Made by a program: the position numbers and the translations under genes
Notes under the pieces: generated by a model
What the model saw: only the letters and a program-made list of their open reading frames with translations
Database searches by the model: none
What the model was told of the DNA's origin: nothing
Shown here: positions 50,347 through 58,982 of the stretch, piece by piece
How the letters are laid out: each line of letters opens with the position of its first letter
How positions within the stretch are numbered: the first letter of the stretch is position 1
Source of the DNA: Erysipelotrichaceae bacterium
GTDB lineage: Bacteria; Bacillota_I; Bacilli_A; Erysipelotrichales; Erysipelotrichaceae
Assembly: GCA_017405785.1 (NCBI GenBank)
Contig: JAFQZR010000027.1
Location: 124,001 to 188,000, forward strand
Direction of reading: 5' to 3'
DNA: 64,000 nt

Positions 50347-52486
50347 TCTTCTTGGCCTCCCTTTCCCTCATTCTGTTAATACGATCGGTAATGATCTTCG
50401 GTTTTTCGATCTTCGGTGCGCTTGGATGCAGTAACCAGGTTGCCGCACGATGGGTTTCCGTAATGTCAAACATAGGCGGCTCCTGCTCAAAGTCGATTTC
50501 CAGAGCGTACTTGTTACGGTCAGCGAAAGCATCGCCCTTTGGCGGATAGATCATGTTAGGAGGAGTACCCGGAATAGCTTCCAGCTTTTCCTTGGTATCA
50601 AGGTCAGGCATGGAGCTTAACAGAGCCCAGGTGTAAGGATGTCTAGGATCATAGAAGACTTCTTCAGCCGTTCCCTCTTCAACGATCTTGCCGGCATACA
50701 TGACCGCGATACGGTCAGCCATGTTGGCAACAACGCCCAAGTTATGCGTGATGAAGATAACGGAAAGATTTCTTTCCTTCTTGATGCGGTTGATCAGTTC
50801 CAGAATCTGACCCTGAATGGTTACGTCAAGAGCTGTTGTCGGTTCGTCGCAGATCAGGATATCCGGGTTGGCTGCCAGAGCGATGGCGATGACGATTCTC
50901 TGTCTCATACCACCTGACAGTTCAAACGGATACTGATTGTATCTTATGGTCGGTTCCGGAATACCTACTTCTTCCAGAAGCTTCAGAGCCTTGGCTTTGG
51001 CAGTCTTCGGAGTGACCTTATGTACCAGGTTGCTGGCCTGTTCTTTGAAGTAGTCGATCAGAGTGACCATCTTGTATTCAGGATTGAACGCCTTTTCGGT
51101 TTCATAGTCATTGATCAGGTTCTGAATCAGAACGGAAATGTTGTTCAGACCAAGTTCTTCATCAAAGTAAACCGGTTCAACGACTTTCCATTCCGGAGTC
51201 TTGCCTCTGGCTACCAGAGATTCATGTTTCTTTTTCTGCTTTTCATATCTCTTGGTCTCAGCAGCATTGTGTCTGATACCGTCAAAGTACTTGTTGACCA
51301 TCTTCTTGATGCTTGAATGGAATGTGTATTCTGTAGCATCCTTGACAACTTCAAGATTATCAATAGCCTCAGTTACACTGTCGCCGAGCTTCTTGGCCAG
51401 TGCCTTGGCTTCCTTCTCTTCGACTTTGCCGCTTTCAAAGTAAGCCTCAGCTTCTTTTAAGGCATCAATGTTTGCTTTTTTCTTAACTTCAGCAGCATTA
51501 TGAGAATACTGTAAGGCCTTGGAACCGTCCCGGATGAATTCATCCAGGAAGTCCTTATCGATGAATTCTCTGGTCATCTTGTTGAGTTCATTGAGATCCA
51601 TGTCATCAACACTGGCACCTGGGTTCTTCATCATGTAATAACCCAAGGTAAAGAAATCAGGCTTATCCTTGGCAATGGCATCACCTAAAATGTTTGATAA
51701 CTCTCTGAGATGATCCAGTGCTCCTTCAGCCAGTTCACCATGATTAACGCCGTTTAAGTCAGCATTGAGCTTATCCTTGAGAGCACGGGTTACATCATCG
51801 GAAACGACTACGCGCGGATGAATGGTCTTGTCAAATCTCTTGATGAAGTCTCTTAAGCTCTTCTTGGCATCTACCTTCTGCTTTTTCTCAACTAGGAAGA
51901 CAAAGTCATCAATGTCGACTTTCAGTTCCTGAGCTTCGTTGTAAATTGTATTGAAAGCGCCTTCCAGCTTGGTTGAATTGATAACAAACTGGTTGAATGT
52001 TGTACAGTCAGCCTTGTTATGGGCTATTTCTTCAGCATTTCCCCGGGCCACGGCATCCATGTTCTTGTTAAGAAGCTGCAGTTTGCTGTTGAACAGGTTC
52101 TTGGCCTTGCGTCTGGCTGCATTGTTCTTCAGCAGCATGGCTTCCGTCAGCTGCTTGCCGATCTTCATGATCGGGTTAAGTGAGGACATCGGGTCCTGGA
52201 AGATCATGGCGATCTGGTCACCACGGATCTTGTGGAAGTCATCTTCAGAGATCTGTACGAGGTCCTGACCATCGTAAATGATCTCGCCTGATTCAACGAA
52301 ACCGTTGCCGGCCAGAATGCCCATGATAGTACGGTTGGTAACGGACTTACCGGAACCGGACTCACCGACTATGGCTAAGGTTTCGCCTTTATATAAGTCA
52401 AATGATATATTTCTTACAGCCTGCAGTATGCCTCCCTGCGTACGGAAGGAGATCTTCAGGTTTCTAACTTCTAGTTTCTTTTCCAT
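50339..52486 (-). CDS. oppD: Oligopeptide ABC transporter ATPase OppD with giant insertion
   Basis: A 715-residue ABC ATPase, about twice the usual length. Walker A GESGSGKS is at 41-48, the Q-loop [12 protein letters not shown] at 94-105, the signature [10 protein letters not shown] at 521-530 and Walker [13 protein letters not shown] at 543-554. Residues ~122-492 (~370 aa) are an inserted, charged, largely helical region between Q-loop and signature, where other OppDs have the compact helical domain only. The C-terminal peptide-transporter domain ([16 protein letters not shown]) is normal. Insertions of this kind are known from Mollicute Opp ATPases. Confidence 0.92.
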   Translation of the reverse strand: MEKKLEVRNLKISFRTQGGILQAVRNISFDLYKGETLAIVGESGSGKSVTNRTIMGILAGNGFVESGEIIYDGQDLVQISEDDFHKIRGDQIAMIFQDPMSSLNPIMKIGKQLTEAMLLKNNAARRKAKNLFNSKLQLLNKNMDAVARGNAEEIAHNKADCTTFNQFVINSTKLEGAFNTIYNEAQELKVDIDDFVFLVEKKQKVDAKKSLRDFIKRFDKTIHPRVVVSDDVTRALKDKLNADLNGVNHGELAEGALDHLRELSNILGDAIAKDKPDFFTLGYYMMKNPGASVDDMDLNELNKMTREFIDKDFLDEFIRDGSKALQYSHNAAEVKKKANIDALKEAEAYFESGKVEEKEAKALAKKLGDSVTEAIDNLEVVKDATEYTFHSSIKKMVNKYFDGIRHNAAETKRYEKQKKKHESLVARGKTPEWKVVEPVYFDEELGLNNISVLIQNLINDYETEKAFNPEYKMVTLIDYFKEQASNLVHKVTPKTAKAKALKLLEEVGIPEPTIRYNQYPFELSGGMRQRIVIAIALAANPDILICDEPTTALDVTIQGQILELINRIKKERNLSVIFITHNLGVVANMADRIAVMYAGKIVEEGTAEEVFYDPRHPYTWALLSSMPDLDTKEKLEAIPGTPPNMIYPPKGDAFADRNKYALEIDFEQEPPMFDITETHRAATWLLHPSAPKIEKPKIITDRINRMREREAKKNG

Positions 52487-52488
52487 GA

Positions 52489-54039
52489 TTAGTCCTCCGT
52501 TCCTCTTAATGATGGGTTGAAGGCATCACGTAAACCGTTGCCGAAGAGGTTGAAACTGATTTCCAGCAGAGCAATGAACAGTGCCGGGAACATCATTATG
52601 TGAGGGTATGCCGTCATGATTGACTGACCGTTAGCCAGCATGGAGCCGACTGAAGACATGACCGGTGAGTCAAGGTTGATGATACCCAGATATGTGAGTG
52701 AAGTTTCCTCAAAGATTACACCAGGAATTACCATTACGGAACCCGTTATGATGGTACCCAGTGAGTTCGGGAAGATATGCTTGAACATGATGCTCCAGTC
52801 ACTGGCGCCCAGTGTTCTTGCGGCCAGGACATACTCCTGGTTCTTGAATCTGTAGAACTGCATTCTGACCCTCGATGCCATGCCGATCCATCCTGTCAGG
52901 ATGAACGCATAGATAAGTGAAGGAATCGTTCCGACCTTACCGGAAAGATGCAGGTTGAACAGAACGGTAACGACCATGAACGGAATACCAGACAGAATAT
53001 CGGAAATACGTTCCATGATCAGGTCAATGGTACCGCCATAGTAACCTTCAATGGCACCGTATACGGCACCTATGCTCAGGTTGACCACGCTGACCAGAAT
53101 AGCCAGAATGAATGAGAAGCGGGCACCGGAAGCCAGACGTGAGAAGATGTCATAGCCGTGAGTATCCGTTCCGAAAATGAACGAAGGTTCAAATCCGTAA
53201 CGGTACTGGAAATACTTGTAGGCATTTACTCTGACGACATAGTTATAACCGGTCTCGGCCGTACCTGTTCTCTGAGCGTAACGGTAGGCGTTGGTCTTAT
53301 CGCCTTTATTATACGGGTCGGATTCCAGTCTCATCTTGGAGAAGTATCCGTCTTCACCTTCCTGGACATAGGAACTGATAAAGTTTCCGTTTCTGTCAAA
53401 TACCGGGTTACCCTTCCGGTCGCACTGGAACCAGACGTTCTTGTCACCACCGATAATGTCAACGTTTGTTCTCGGCATGATGACCTGCATATTGTTTTCA
53501 TCCTGCCATTTCTGCAGCTGCTCATACTGTGCATAAGTCATTGTTACTTCAAAGGCACTGCAGCTGCCATAGCTGTCTATTCTGAGTTTGTAGAATGTCT
53601 GTCTGCCTCTGAAGATATCGTCCTTGGTATACTTGTCTACGATATCGACAATTATCTTGTTTCCTGTCTCTTCCTGCTGTCCCAGAAGACGGTAATATCT
53701 GTTTTCGGATACGGATATGACCTGGGTTCCGTCCCAGATACCCGTGCCCTCAAGAGCCTTGATCTTCGGCAGCAGATACTGATAACGCATTATGGTGTTA
53801 TCGGTTGCATATGCGGCCTTATAGTCCGCGTTGCAGCAATACGGTCCGATAATGGCATAGAGCACCAGTATCCGGATTACGCAGGCGGCAACAACTGATG
53901 ATTTGTTCTTTCTGAAACGGTTCCAGGCGTCGCCGAAATAGCCGACAGCCTTGGTATCGAATTTCTGGTCGTGCTTGTCAGTACGGTTGGCAAGTCTGAA
54001 CTTTTCTTCCGGAATGTTCTGATAATCTTTTTCGTTCAT
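52489..54039 (-). CDS. oppC: Oligopeptide ABC transporter permease OppC, enlarged
   Basis: A 516-residue permease, versus about 300 usually. A first helix (~45-65 of the protein) is followed by an extracytoplasmic ~205-residue insertion, then FGTDTHGYDIFSRLASGARF, the normal OppC core and the EAA loop near ARTLGASDWSIMFKHIFPNS. The insertion contains tyrosine-rich repeats and may contact OppA. The start at 54039 follows the oppB stop by one base (TAATATG); a longer open frame to 54093 overlaps oppB. Confidence 0.92.
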   Translation of the reverse strand: MNEKDYQNIPEEKFRLANRTDKHDQKFDTKAVGYFGDAWNRFRKNKSSVVAACVIRILVLYAIIGPYCCNADYKAAYATDNTIMRYQYLLPKIKALEGTGIWDGTQVISVSENRYYRLLGQQEETGNKIIVDIVDKYTKDDIFRGRQTFYKLRIDSYGSCSAFEVTMTYAQYEQLQKWQDENNMQVIMPRTNVDIIGGDKNVWFQCDRKGNPVFDRNGNFISSYVQEGEDGYFSKMRLESDPYNKGDKTNAYRYAQRTGTAETGYNYVVRVNAYKYFQYRYGFEPSFIFGTDTHGYDIFSRLASGARFSFILAILVSVVNLSIGAVYGAIEGYYGGTIDLIMERISDILSGIPFMVVTVLFNLHLSGKVGTIPSLIYAFILTGWIGMASRVRMQFYRFKNQEYVLAARTLGASDWSIMFKHIFPNSLGTIITGSVMVIPGVIFEETSLTYLGIINLDSPVMSSVGSMLANGQSIMTAYPHIMMFPALFIALLEISFNLFGNGLRDAFNPSLRGTED

Positions 54040-54040
54040 A

Positions 54041-55000
54041 TTACTTAGCCCCCATTCTGATTCTCGGGTCAATGATACTGTAGGAAATATCAATGACGAT
54101 GCCGGCTGCCAATCCGATCAGAGTATAGAAGGACGACAGCAGCATGAAGAAGTTATAGTCAGGCGGTGAAGCCTGGATGGAACTGACGTAGAGCTTGCCG
54201 ACACCAGGAATCGAGAACATCTGCTCGATGATCAGGGAGCCTGACATGATGTAGATGAATTCGCCCAGGATCATCGGGAAGATAGGAACCATGGCATTTC
54301 TCATGGCATGTCTGATGGTTGCCTGCGCCTTGGTCAGACCTTTTGTTCTGGCCAGCAGCATGAATTCGGAAGTCAGAACCTCAATAAGTTCAGCTCTGGT
54401 ATATCTGGCGAAGCCGGCGATCGTACCGAAGGACATGGAAAGAATAGCCGGAATCATTGATTTGAACCCGATCCAACTGAAAGCGCCCATCGAGGTATCC
54501 ATGGTAGCTGATGCCCAGCCTAACTTGAAGTACAGAATGTACTGCACCAGGAATGCGTAAATGAAGGAAGGTACGGAAACCACGATCATTACACTGGTGG
54601 AAATGAAGTGGTCGATCCAGGTATTCTTTTTCAGAGCAGCCAATATGCCAAGTCCGATTCCCAGAGGAATGGAAACCAGAATGGAGTATACGTTAACAGC
54701 TACGGTATAAGGCAGTTTCTGTACGAATACCTTCCAGACATCCTGGCCGATATAAAGTACCTCACTGATACCGAAATTGCCTTGGAACGCATACTTCCAG
54801 AAGCGGGCATACTGCTGCATGATCGGCAGGTTATAGCCTAGCAGCTCCCTTCTCTGCATGATCAGTGCCATATCCTTGCCGAACTGTTCCGCCGGCAGTG
54901 AAGGCAGCATTTTAACCAGCACAAAACATATTGTCGTTATGATGAAGAAAGTCATCAGCATCAGCCCAATACGTTTTAATACATATTTAAATAAATACAT
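54041..55000 (-). CDS. oppB: Oligopeptide ABC transporter permease OppB
   Basis: A 319-residue permease of normal length with six helices: N-terminal RIGLMLMTFFIITTICFVLV, the core IPLGIGLGILAALKKNTWID and the EAA loop ARTKGLTKAQATIRHAMRNA. It forms the pore with OppC. GAGGAGG lies upstream. Confidence 0.95.
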   Translation of the reverse strand: MYLFKYVLKRIGLMLMTFFIITTICFVLVKMLPSLPAEQFGKDMALIMQRRELLGYNLPIMQQYARFWKYAFQGNFGISEVLYIGQDVWKVFVQKLPYTVAVNVYSILVSIPLGIGLGILAALKKNTWIDHFISTSVMIVVSVPSFIYAFLVQYILYFKLGWASATMDTSMGAFSWIGFKSMIPAILSMSFGTIAGFARYTRAELIEVLTSEFMLLARTKGLTKAQATIRHAMRNAMVPIFPMILGEFIYIMSGSLIIEQMFSIPGVGKLYVSSIQASPPDYNFFMLLSSFYTLIGLAAGIVIDISYSIIDPRIRMGAK

Positions 55001-55050
55001 AAGACAGAACCTCCTCGTCTGATCTGTATTAAGTAGAGTTCTATTTATAA

Positions 55051-55056
55051 ATTATA
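55051..55056 (-). promoter_or_regulatory. Internal -10 box ahead of oppB
   Basis: Minus strand TGGTATAAT extended -10 with a weak -35, in the oppA-oppB gap after the oppA terminator. It may supply extra oppBCDF mRNA. Confidence 0.45.
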
Positions 55057-55132
55057 CCATTTTTTTTAGTTAAAACTATATATCATATTGTTTTATATAT
55101 ATATTTATATGTTTTTTCCATACTCACGGTAT

Positions 55133-55161
55133 AAAAAAGGACAGGAATTTCACCTGTCCTT
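55133..55161 (-). terminator. Terminator after oppA
   Basis: Minus strand AAGGACAGG-TGAAATT-CCTGTCCTT followed by TTTTAT. It is in the middle of the opp cluster, so oppA should be made in excess of oppBCDF. Confidence 0.9.
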
Positions 55162-55196
55162 AGATCACGTTTATCTGAATAAAGCAGTCTTCCGGT

Positions 55197-57686
55197 TTAT
55201 TTGTAGTCCAGAGTGCCGCCGTTTTCCTTAACGTAGTTAGCCCATTCGGCGTCGTCCATGGCGTATGTGATGTACTGTACTCCGCCACGGCCCATGCCAT
55301 ATACGAATTCCTCAGTGTAGTAGTTAACTCTCATGCACTTCAGAGCTGCAGTGGCATCCAGACCTACTGGGATCATTGTGTACTGCTGTAATACTGTACC
55401 TTCGATGGCAGCCAGGATAGCTAATCTCATGCTGTTCTCAGCCTTTGTGCCTGCTTCGATTTCCTTTTCAGAACCGTCAGCACCCTTGACAGTAACAGTT
55501 TCACCTGACAGAGCCAGATACCAGTCGTATGTAGGAGCAGTGTACTTGACACCATCTAATTCAACTTCTGTTTCGATTGAAGTGTAGTCGATGGCTGGGT
55601 CATACTGGTAGCTTTCCTGGACATAGGCCTGAATCAGACCATATGGGTCAAGAGCTGAACCTGTCCAACCTACACCGAACAGCATATCGATGGAGTTGTT
55701 CTTCAGATAGCTTGAGAATGCTGATGAGCCTAAAGGCTGTGACTGAGTGAATTCCATGTGGCCTTCCAGCTTAGTGCCCTTAACAGCTTCGGTCCAAACC
55801 TGCTTTAACAGATGGTAGCCGTTGTTGTAGTAAGCACTTGAACCTGAACCAGGCTGACCGATGATGATCTGGATTTCCCATGCATCAGAACCGGCTGGGA
55901 TATAGCCTGCTTCAACAGCCTTGTCATAAGCCTGGTTGAATAATTCCTTAGCACCGGCCAGGTCATAGCCAGAGATTGATTCAATGGCTGCATCGATGTC
56001 AGCGTATTCCTTGCCTTCGCCGAATGAATCTGACAGACCCCAGAAGTCAACGATAACCTGCTTAGCTTCATCAGTTGTTCTGTAAGCAGTACCATTGTCA
56101 GGGTCGGAAATGATCATGTTACCATATAATGCCTTTGCAGGAGCACCTGTTGGGTCCAGAGCCAGCTGATAAGCTGCACGGTCAACGGAGAATGATAATG
56201 CCTGACGGAATTCCTTGATGCAGATGATTCTCTTGACAACAGTGTTACCTGCAGTTACAGGTGAAGCTGCTTCTTCAGCGTTAGCCAGAGCTTCTTCGTT
56301 CGGGTTCAGAGCGATGAACCAAGTTGAGTCACCTTCTGTGAAGTAAGTGAACTGTGAACCCTGGTAATCATCCATGTCGTCCTTCTGTAAGCCGTACTGT
56401 TCGAGTTCGCCCTTTAAGAACATTTCCAGACGGGTTGAAGCTTCAGAAACCTGCTTGTAAGTGATATTGGTTGTCTGATACTGACCCTTGTGTTCTTCTT
56501 CATAGTAACCATGCCAGAATTCATTTCTGCCGAATGCCATGTTGCTGTCAGCTAAGAAGTCAGTCAGCTTGTATGGGCCATATCCGACATATGTGTCAAC
56601 TGATGTACCATAACTGTTGGAGTAAACACCGCCATCGTTTGATGTGCATGCATCATATGTAGGAATGTGTACCAGGTTCATATTTGAGCATAATGCATAG
56701 TTCAGATAGAATCCTGTTAATGGCTTTGTTAATGCGAGAACCAGAGTATGGTCGTCCTTAGCAAAGTAACCAACGTCTTCCCACTTGACTTCTGGATATG
56801 CATAGTCATATGCCAGGTATGCAGGCAGGTCATCATCTGTTTCGCCCCAAGCCGGGTTACCGGTTGTGGTTGTGCTCAGATAACCTAATGTTTCATCAGT
56901 TAATGGAGCCAGACCATAGTGGTCAGAATCTTCGTCTGCATCCATCCGGGCTACCAGAGCATCCCAGTCAGTTGTATCGAAGTAAGCATCGCCATATGCA
57001 CCAACATAGTCAGCCAGCGTATTGCCGCTTAACCATTCTGACAGTGCCCAGTCAACTGCTACATAAACAGTATTTCCATCAGGAGTAGTGTAGACACCGT
57101 CTGCACCCTTTACCAGGTCTTCAACTGCATAGTAATCGTTTGTAGCGTTCTCGTTGATAACTTCCATGCCTGAATAGCAGTATTCCTTGGCATTGTAGAT
57201 CTTCAGGTTGCCTGCATAGAAGTTGTCAGCTCTGTAGTTAGCTGCTGCAGGATTCATTAATCTCTTGGCAGATTCGATGAAGTCGTTAGCTGTGATAGGA
57301 TCACCGTTATCGTACTTCAGCCAGTCTTTCAGAGTGATTTCATAAACCTGATTTTCAGACTCTTCTGTAATTCCGAACTTACCAACATAATCCTTGGTTA
57401 CGTCCTTTGGCATTTCTGTTGCCATGCCAGGAACGATCTGATAACCATCCTTGGTTGCGTTGTAGTCAAAGACATACAGAGCGTCTTCAGTGTTGTCCAT
57501 TACCTGTGTTGCGTCATTTGACTGATATGTGTGGTTGTTCCATGAAGTAGGCATGGAGTTAACGGCAAAACGCATGGTATATGTTGTCTTGTCGTCAACA
57601 TATGACTTGTCATGCTTGTCCTTACCACAGCCAGTCAGAGAGAGGACCAGTAACAGAACTAATGCTATAATTAAACTCTTTTTCAT
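55197..57686 (-). CDS. oppA: Oligopeptide-binding lipoprotein OppA, enlarged
   Basis: An 829-residue lipoprotein (signal 1-19, lipobox LSLTGC, Cys20) of the SBP_bac_5 peptide-binding family, versus ~540 usually. Extra length is spread through the middle (~130-260 and ~530-650). SBP landmarks include TSWNNHTYQSNDATQVMDN, LKDWLKYDNGDPITANDFI and FRQALSFSVDRAAYQ. It captures peptides for OppBCDF and is separated from oppB by a terminator. AAGGAAGGGAG precedes the start. Confidence 0.92.
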   Translation of the reverse strand: MKKSLIIALVLLLVLSLTGCGKDKHDKSYVDDKTTYTMRFAVNSMPTSWNNHTYQSNDATQVMDNTEDALYVFDYNATKDGYQIVPGMATEMPKDVTKDYVGKFGITEESENQVYEITLKDWLKYDNGDPITANDFIESAKRLMNPAAANYRADNFYAGNLKIYNAKEYCYSGMEVINENATNDYYAVEDLVKGADGVYTTPDGNTVYVAVDWALSEWLSGNTLADYVGAYGDAYFDTTDWDALVARMDADEDSDHYGLAPLTDETLGYLSTTTTGNPAWGETDDDLPAYLAYDYAYPEVKWEDVGYFAKDDHTLVLALTKPLTGFYLNYALCSNMNLVHIPTYDACTSNDGGVYSNSYGTSVDTYVGYGPYKLTDFLADSNMAFGRNEFWHGYYEEEHKGQYQTTNITYKQVSEASTRLEMFLKGELEQYGLQKDDMDDYQGSQFTYFTEGDSTWFIALNPNEEALANAEEAASPVTAGNTVVKRIICIKEFRQALSFSVDRAAYQLALDPTGAPAKALYGNMIISDPDNGTAYRTTDEAKQVIVDFWGLSDSFGEGKEYADIDAAIESISGYDLAGAKELFNQAYDKAVEAGYIPAGSDAWEIQIIIGQPGSGSSAYYNNGYHLLKQVWTEAVKGTKLEGHMEFTQSQPLGSSAFSSYLKNNSIDMLFGVGWTGSALDPYGLIQAYVQESYQYDPAIDYTSIETEVELDGVKYTAPTYDWYLALSGETVTVKGADGSEKEIEAGTKAENSMRLAILAAIEGTVLQQYTMIPVGLDATAALKCMRVNYYTEEFVYGMGRGGVQYITYAMDDAEWANYVKENGGTLDYK

Positions 57687-57726
57687 ACTTTCTCCCTTCC
57701 TTGCGTATTTTGAGAATAATATATCT

Positions 57727-57746
57727 CATTATTTCACATATATTTC
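57727..57746. repeat. Third copy of the 5.3 kb motif, upstream of oppA
   Basis: CATTATTTCACATATATTTC resembles CACATTATTTCACACATATT in the duplicated units at 5314 and 5495. Here it overlaps a possible minus-strand promoter (TTGATT-17-AATAAT) of oppA, hinting at a shared regulatory or promoter sequence. Confidence 0.45.
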
Positions 57747-57831
57747 AAAAAATCAATTAAAGGTCCGAATATAAATAGCATAATTTTCGTAAATATTTAT
57801 ATATTTTTATAAGAAATTGCCAAAAAGCATG

Positions 57832-57854
57832 AAAAAACCCGCCATAAGCGGGTT
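57832..57854 (-). terminator. Terminator of rplM-rpsI
   Basis: Minus strand AACCCGC-TTATG-GCGGGTT followed by T4. Confidence 0.9.
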
Positions 57855-57872
57855 TCCATAACACTGAACGAA

Positions 57873-58280
57873 TTAACGCTTTGAGAACTGAGGAGCTCTT
57901 CTGGCTGCCTTCAATCCATACTTCTTACGTTCTTTAGCACGTGAATCTCTGGTTAAGAATCCGGCTGCCTTTAACTTTGGACGATAGTCTTCAACTACCT
58001 GTAACAGAGCTCTGGCAATACCGTGTCTCATAGCACCGGCCTGTCCTGCATGACCGCCGCCGTATACGTTGATGTTAGCATCGTATGCGCCTAAGGTCTC
58101 AGTAACTTCAAATGGTGCTCTGACAACCATTCTTAATGTTTCCAGCGGTAAGTATTCATCCAATGTCTTGCCGTTGACCATGATGTCACCCTTACCTGGA
58201 GTCAGGTAAACTCTGGCGACTGAACTCTTACGACGACCGGTTCCCTGGTATCTAACTACTTCTTTTTTCTTAGCTGCCAT
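57873..58280 (-). CDS. rpsI: 30S ribosomal protein S9
   Basis: A 135-residue S9 with the signature [20 protein letters not shown] and the basic C-terminal tail ending APQFSKR that contacts P-site tRNA. It follows rplM by 13 bp, the universal bacterial order. Confidence 0.98.
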   Translation of the reverse strand: MAAKKKEVVRYQGTGRRKSSVARVYLTPGKGDIMVNGKTLDEYLPLETLRMVVRAPFEVTETLGAYDANINVYGGGHAGQAGAMRHGIARALLQVVEDYRPKLKAAGFLTRDSRAKERKKYGLKAARRAPQFSKR

Positions 58281-58293
58281 CTACCTTTTCCTC

Positions 58294-58728
58294 CTAGTCG
58301 ACCTTAAGCTCTACTGGCTTCTGGGCAGCATGTGGATGTTCACTGCCCTTGTAAACAAATAAGTGCTTGCGCTGGGCGTTACCTAACTTGGTGTGAGGTA
58401 ACATACCCTGGATTGACTTCTCAACCCACTCTACAGTGTATTTGTCCTTCATGGTGCGCATGCTTCTGATACGCATTCCACCTGGATACTGTGAATGATG
58501 ATAGTAGTTCTTGGTATCTAACTTGTTACCGGTTACGACGATCTTGTCAGCGTTGACTACGATCACATAGTCACCACAATCAACATTCGGGGTGAACGTA
58601 GGCTTATGTTTGCCTCTTAAGACTGAAGCCACTACGGTTGATAAGCGTCCGAGTGTCTTACCTGCTCCATCGACAACATACCATGTACGTTCTACTTCTT
58701 TTGGTTTTAGCATCGTTGTTTGACGCAT
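58294..58728 (-). CDS. rplM: 50S ribosomal protein L13
   Basis: A 144-residue L13 with RTWYVVDGAGKTLGRLST and GMLPHTKLGNAQRKHLFVYK. In other bacteria L13 binds its own mRNA leader to limit synthesis; such a leader is seen upstream. Confidence 0.98.
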   Translation of the reverse strand: MRQTTMLKPKEVERTWYVVDGAGKTLGRLSTVVASVLRGKHKPTFTPNVDCGDYVIVVNADKIVVTGNKLDTKNYYHHSQYPGGMRIRSMRTMKDKYTVEWVEKSIQGMLPHTKLGNAQRKHLFVYKGSEHPHAAQKPVELKVD

Positions 58729-58740
58729 GTTTTCTTCCTC

Positions 58741-58774
58741 CTTACAAATGTAGTTTCCGGGGCTACATTATAAG
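58741..58774 (-). promoter_or_regulatory. L13 leader hairpin
   Basis: Minus strand CTTATAATGTAG-CCCCGGAAA-CTACATTTGTAAG forms a 7 bp stem extended by TTA/TAAG pairing, with the base overlapping the AAGGAGG ribosome site of rplM. Position and loop match the L13 leader class of Firmicutes. Confidence 0.65.
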
Positions 58775-58785
58775 TGCCATCTACA

Positions 58786-58814
58786 ATTCTATTATTTATA
58801 AATAATAAAGTCAA
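58786..58814 (-). promoter_or_regulatory. Promoter of rplM-rpsI
   Basis: Minus strand TTGACT (58809-58814), 17 bp, TAGAAT (58786-58791). Confidence 0.85.
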
Positions 58815-58920
58815 TGAAAATCTTCTCTGATTTTCACTTTTTCGCACCTGGGTTTTACTGTCTGCCCTGTAACACAGACAACACTCCTATTTTCTTACAA
58901 ATATACGTAAAAAACAACAT

Positions 58921-58977
58921 AAAAAAGGCATAAATCCTAACCTTAGAGTTACTATAAGGTACGATATTATGCCTTTA
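58921..58977 (-). terminator. Two-tier terminator of pepF
   Basis: Outer stem AAAGGCATAA...TTATGCCTTT enclosing an inner hairpin CCTTA/TAAGG, then a T run, directly after the pepF stop. Confidence 0.8.
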
Positions 58978-58982
58978 AATCA

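Noticed and set aside
50339-52486. OppD as a fusion of two broken genes or a frameshift artefact
   Set aside because: One uninterrupted frame contains a single Walker A, Q-loop, signature and Walker B in order, so it is an insertion, not a fusion of two ATPases.
53158-53898. 246-residue plus-strand frame
   Set aside because: It is the antisense of the oppC insertion. The minus-strand gene keeps permease motifs before and after, so the plus frame is a shadow.
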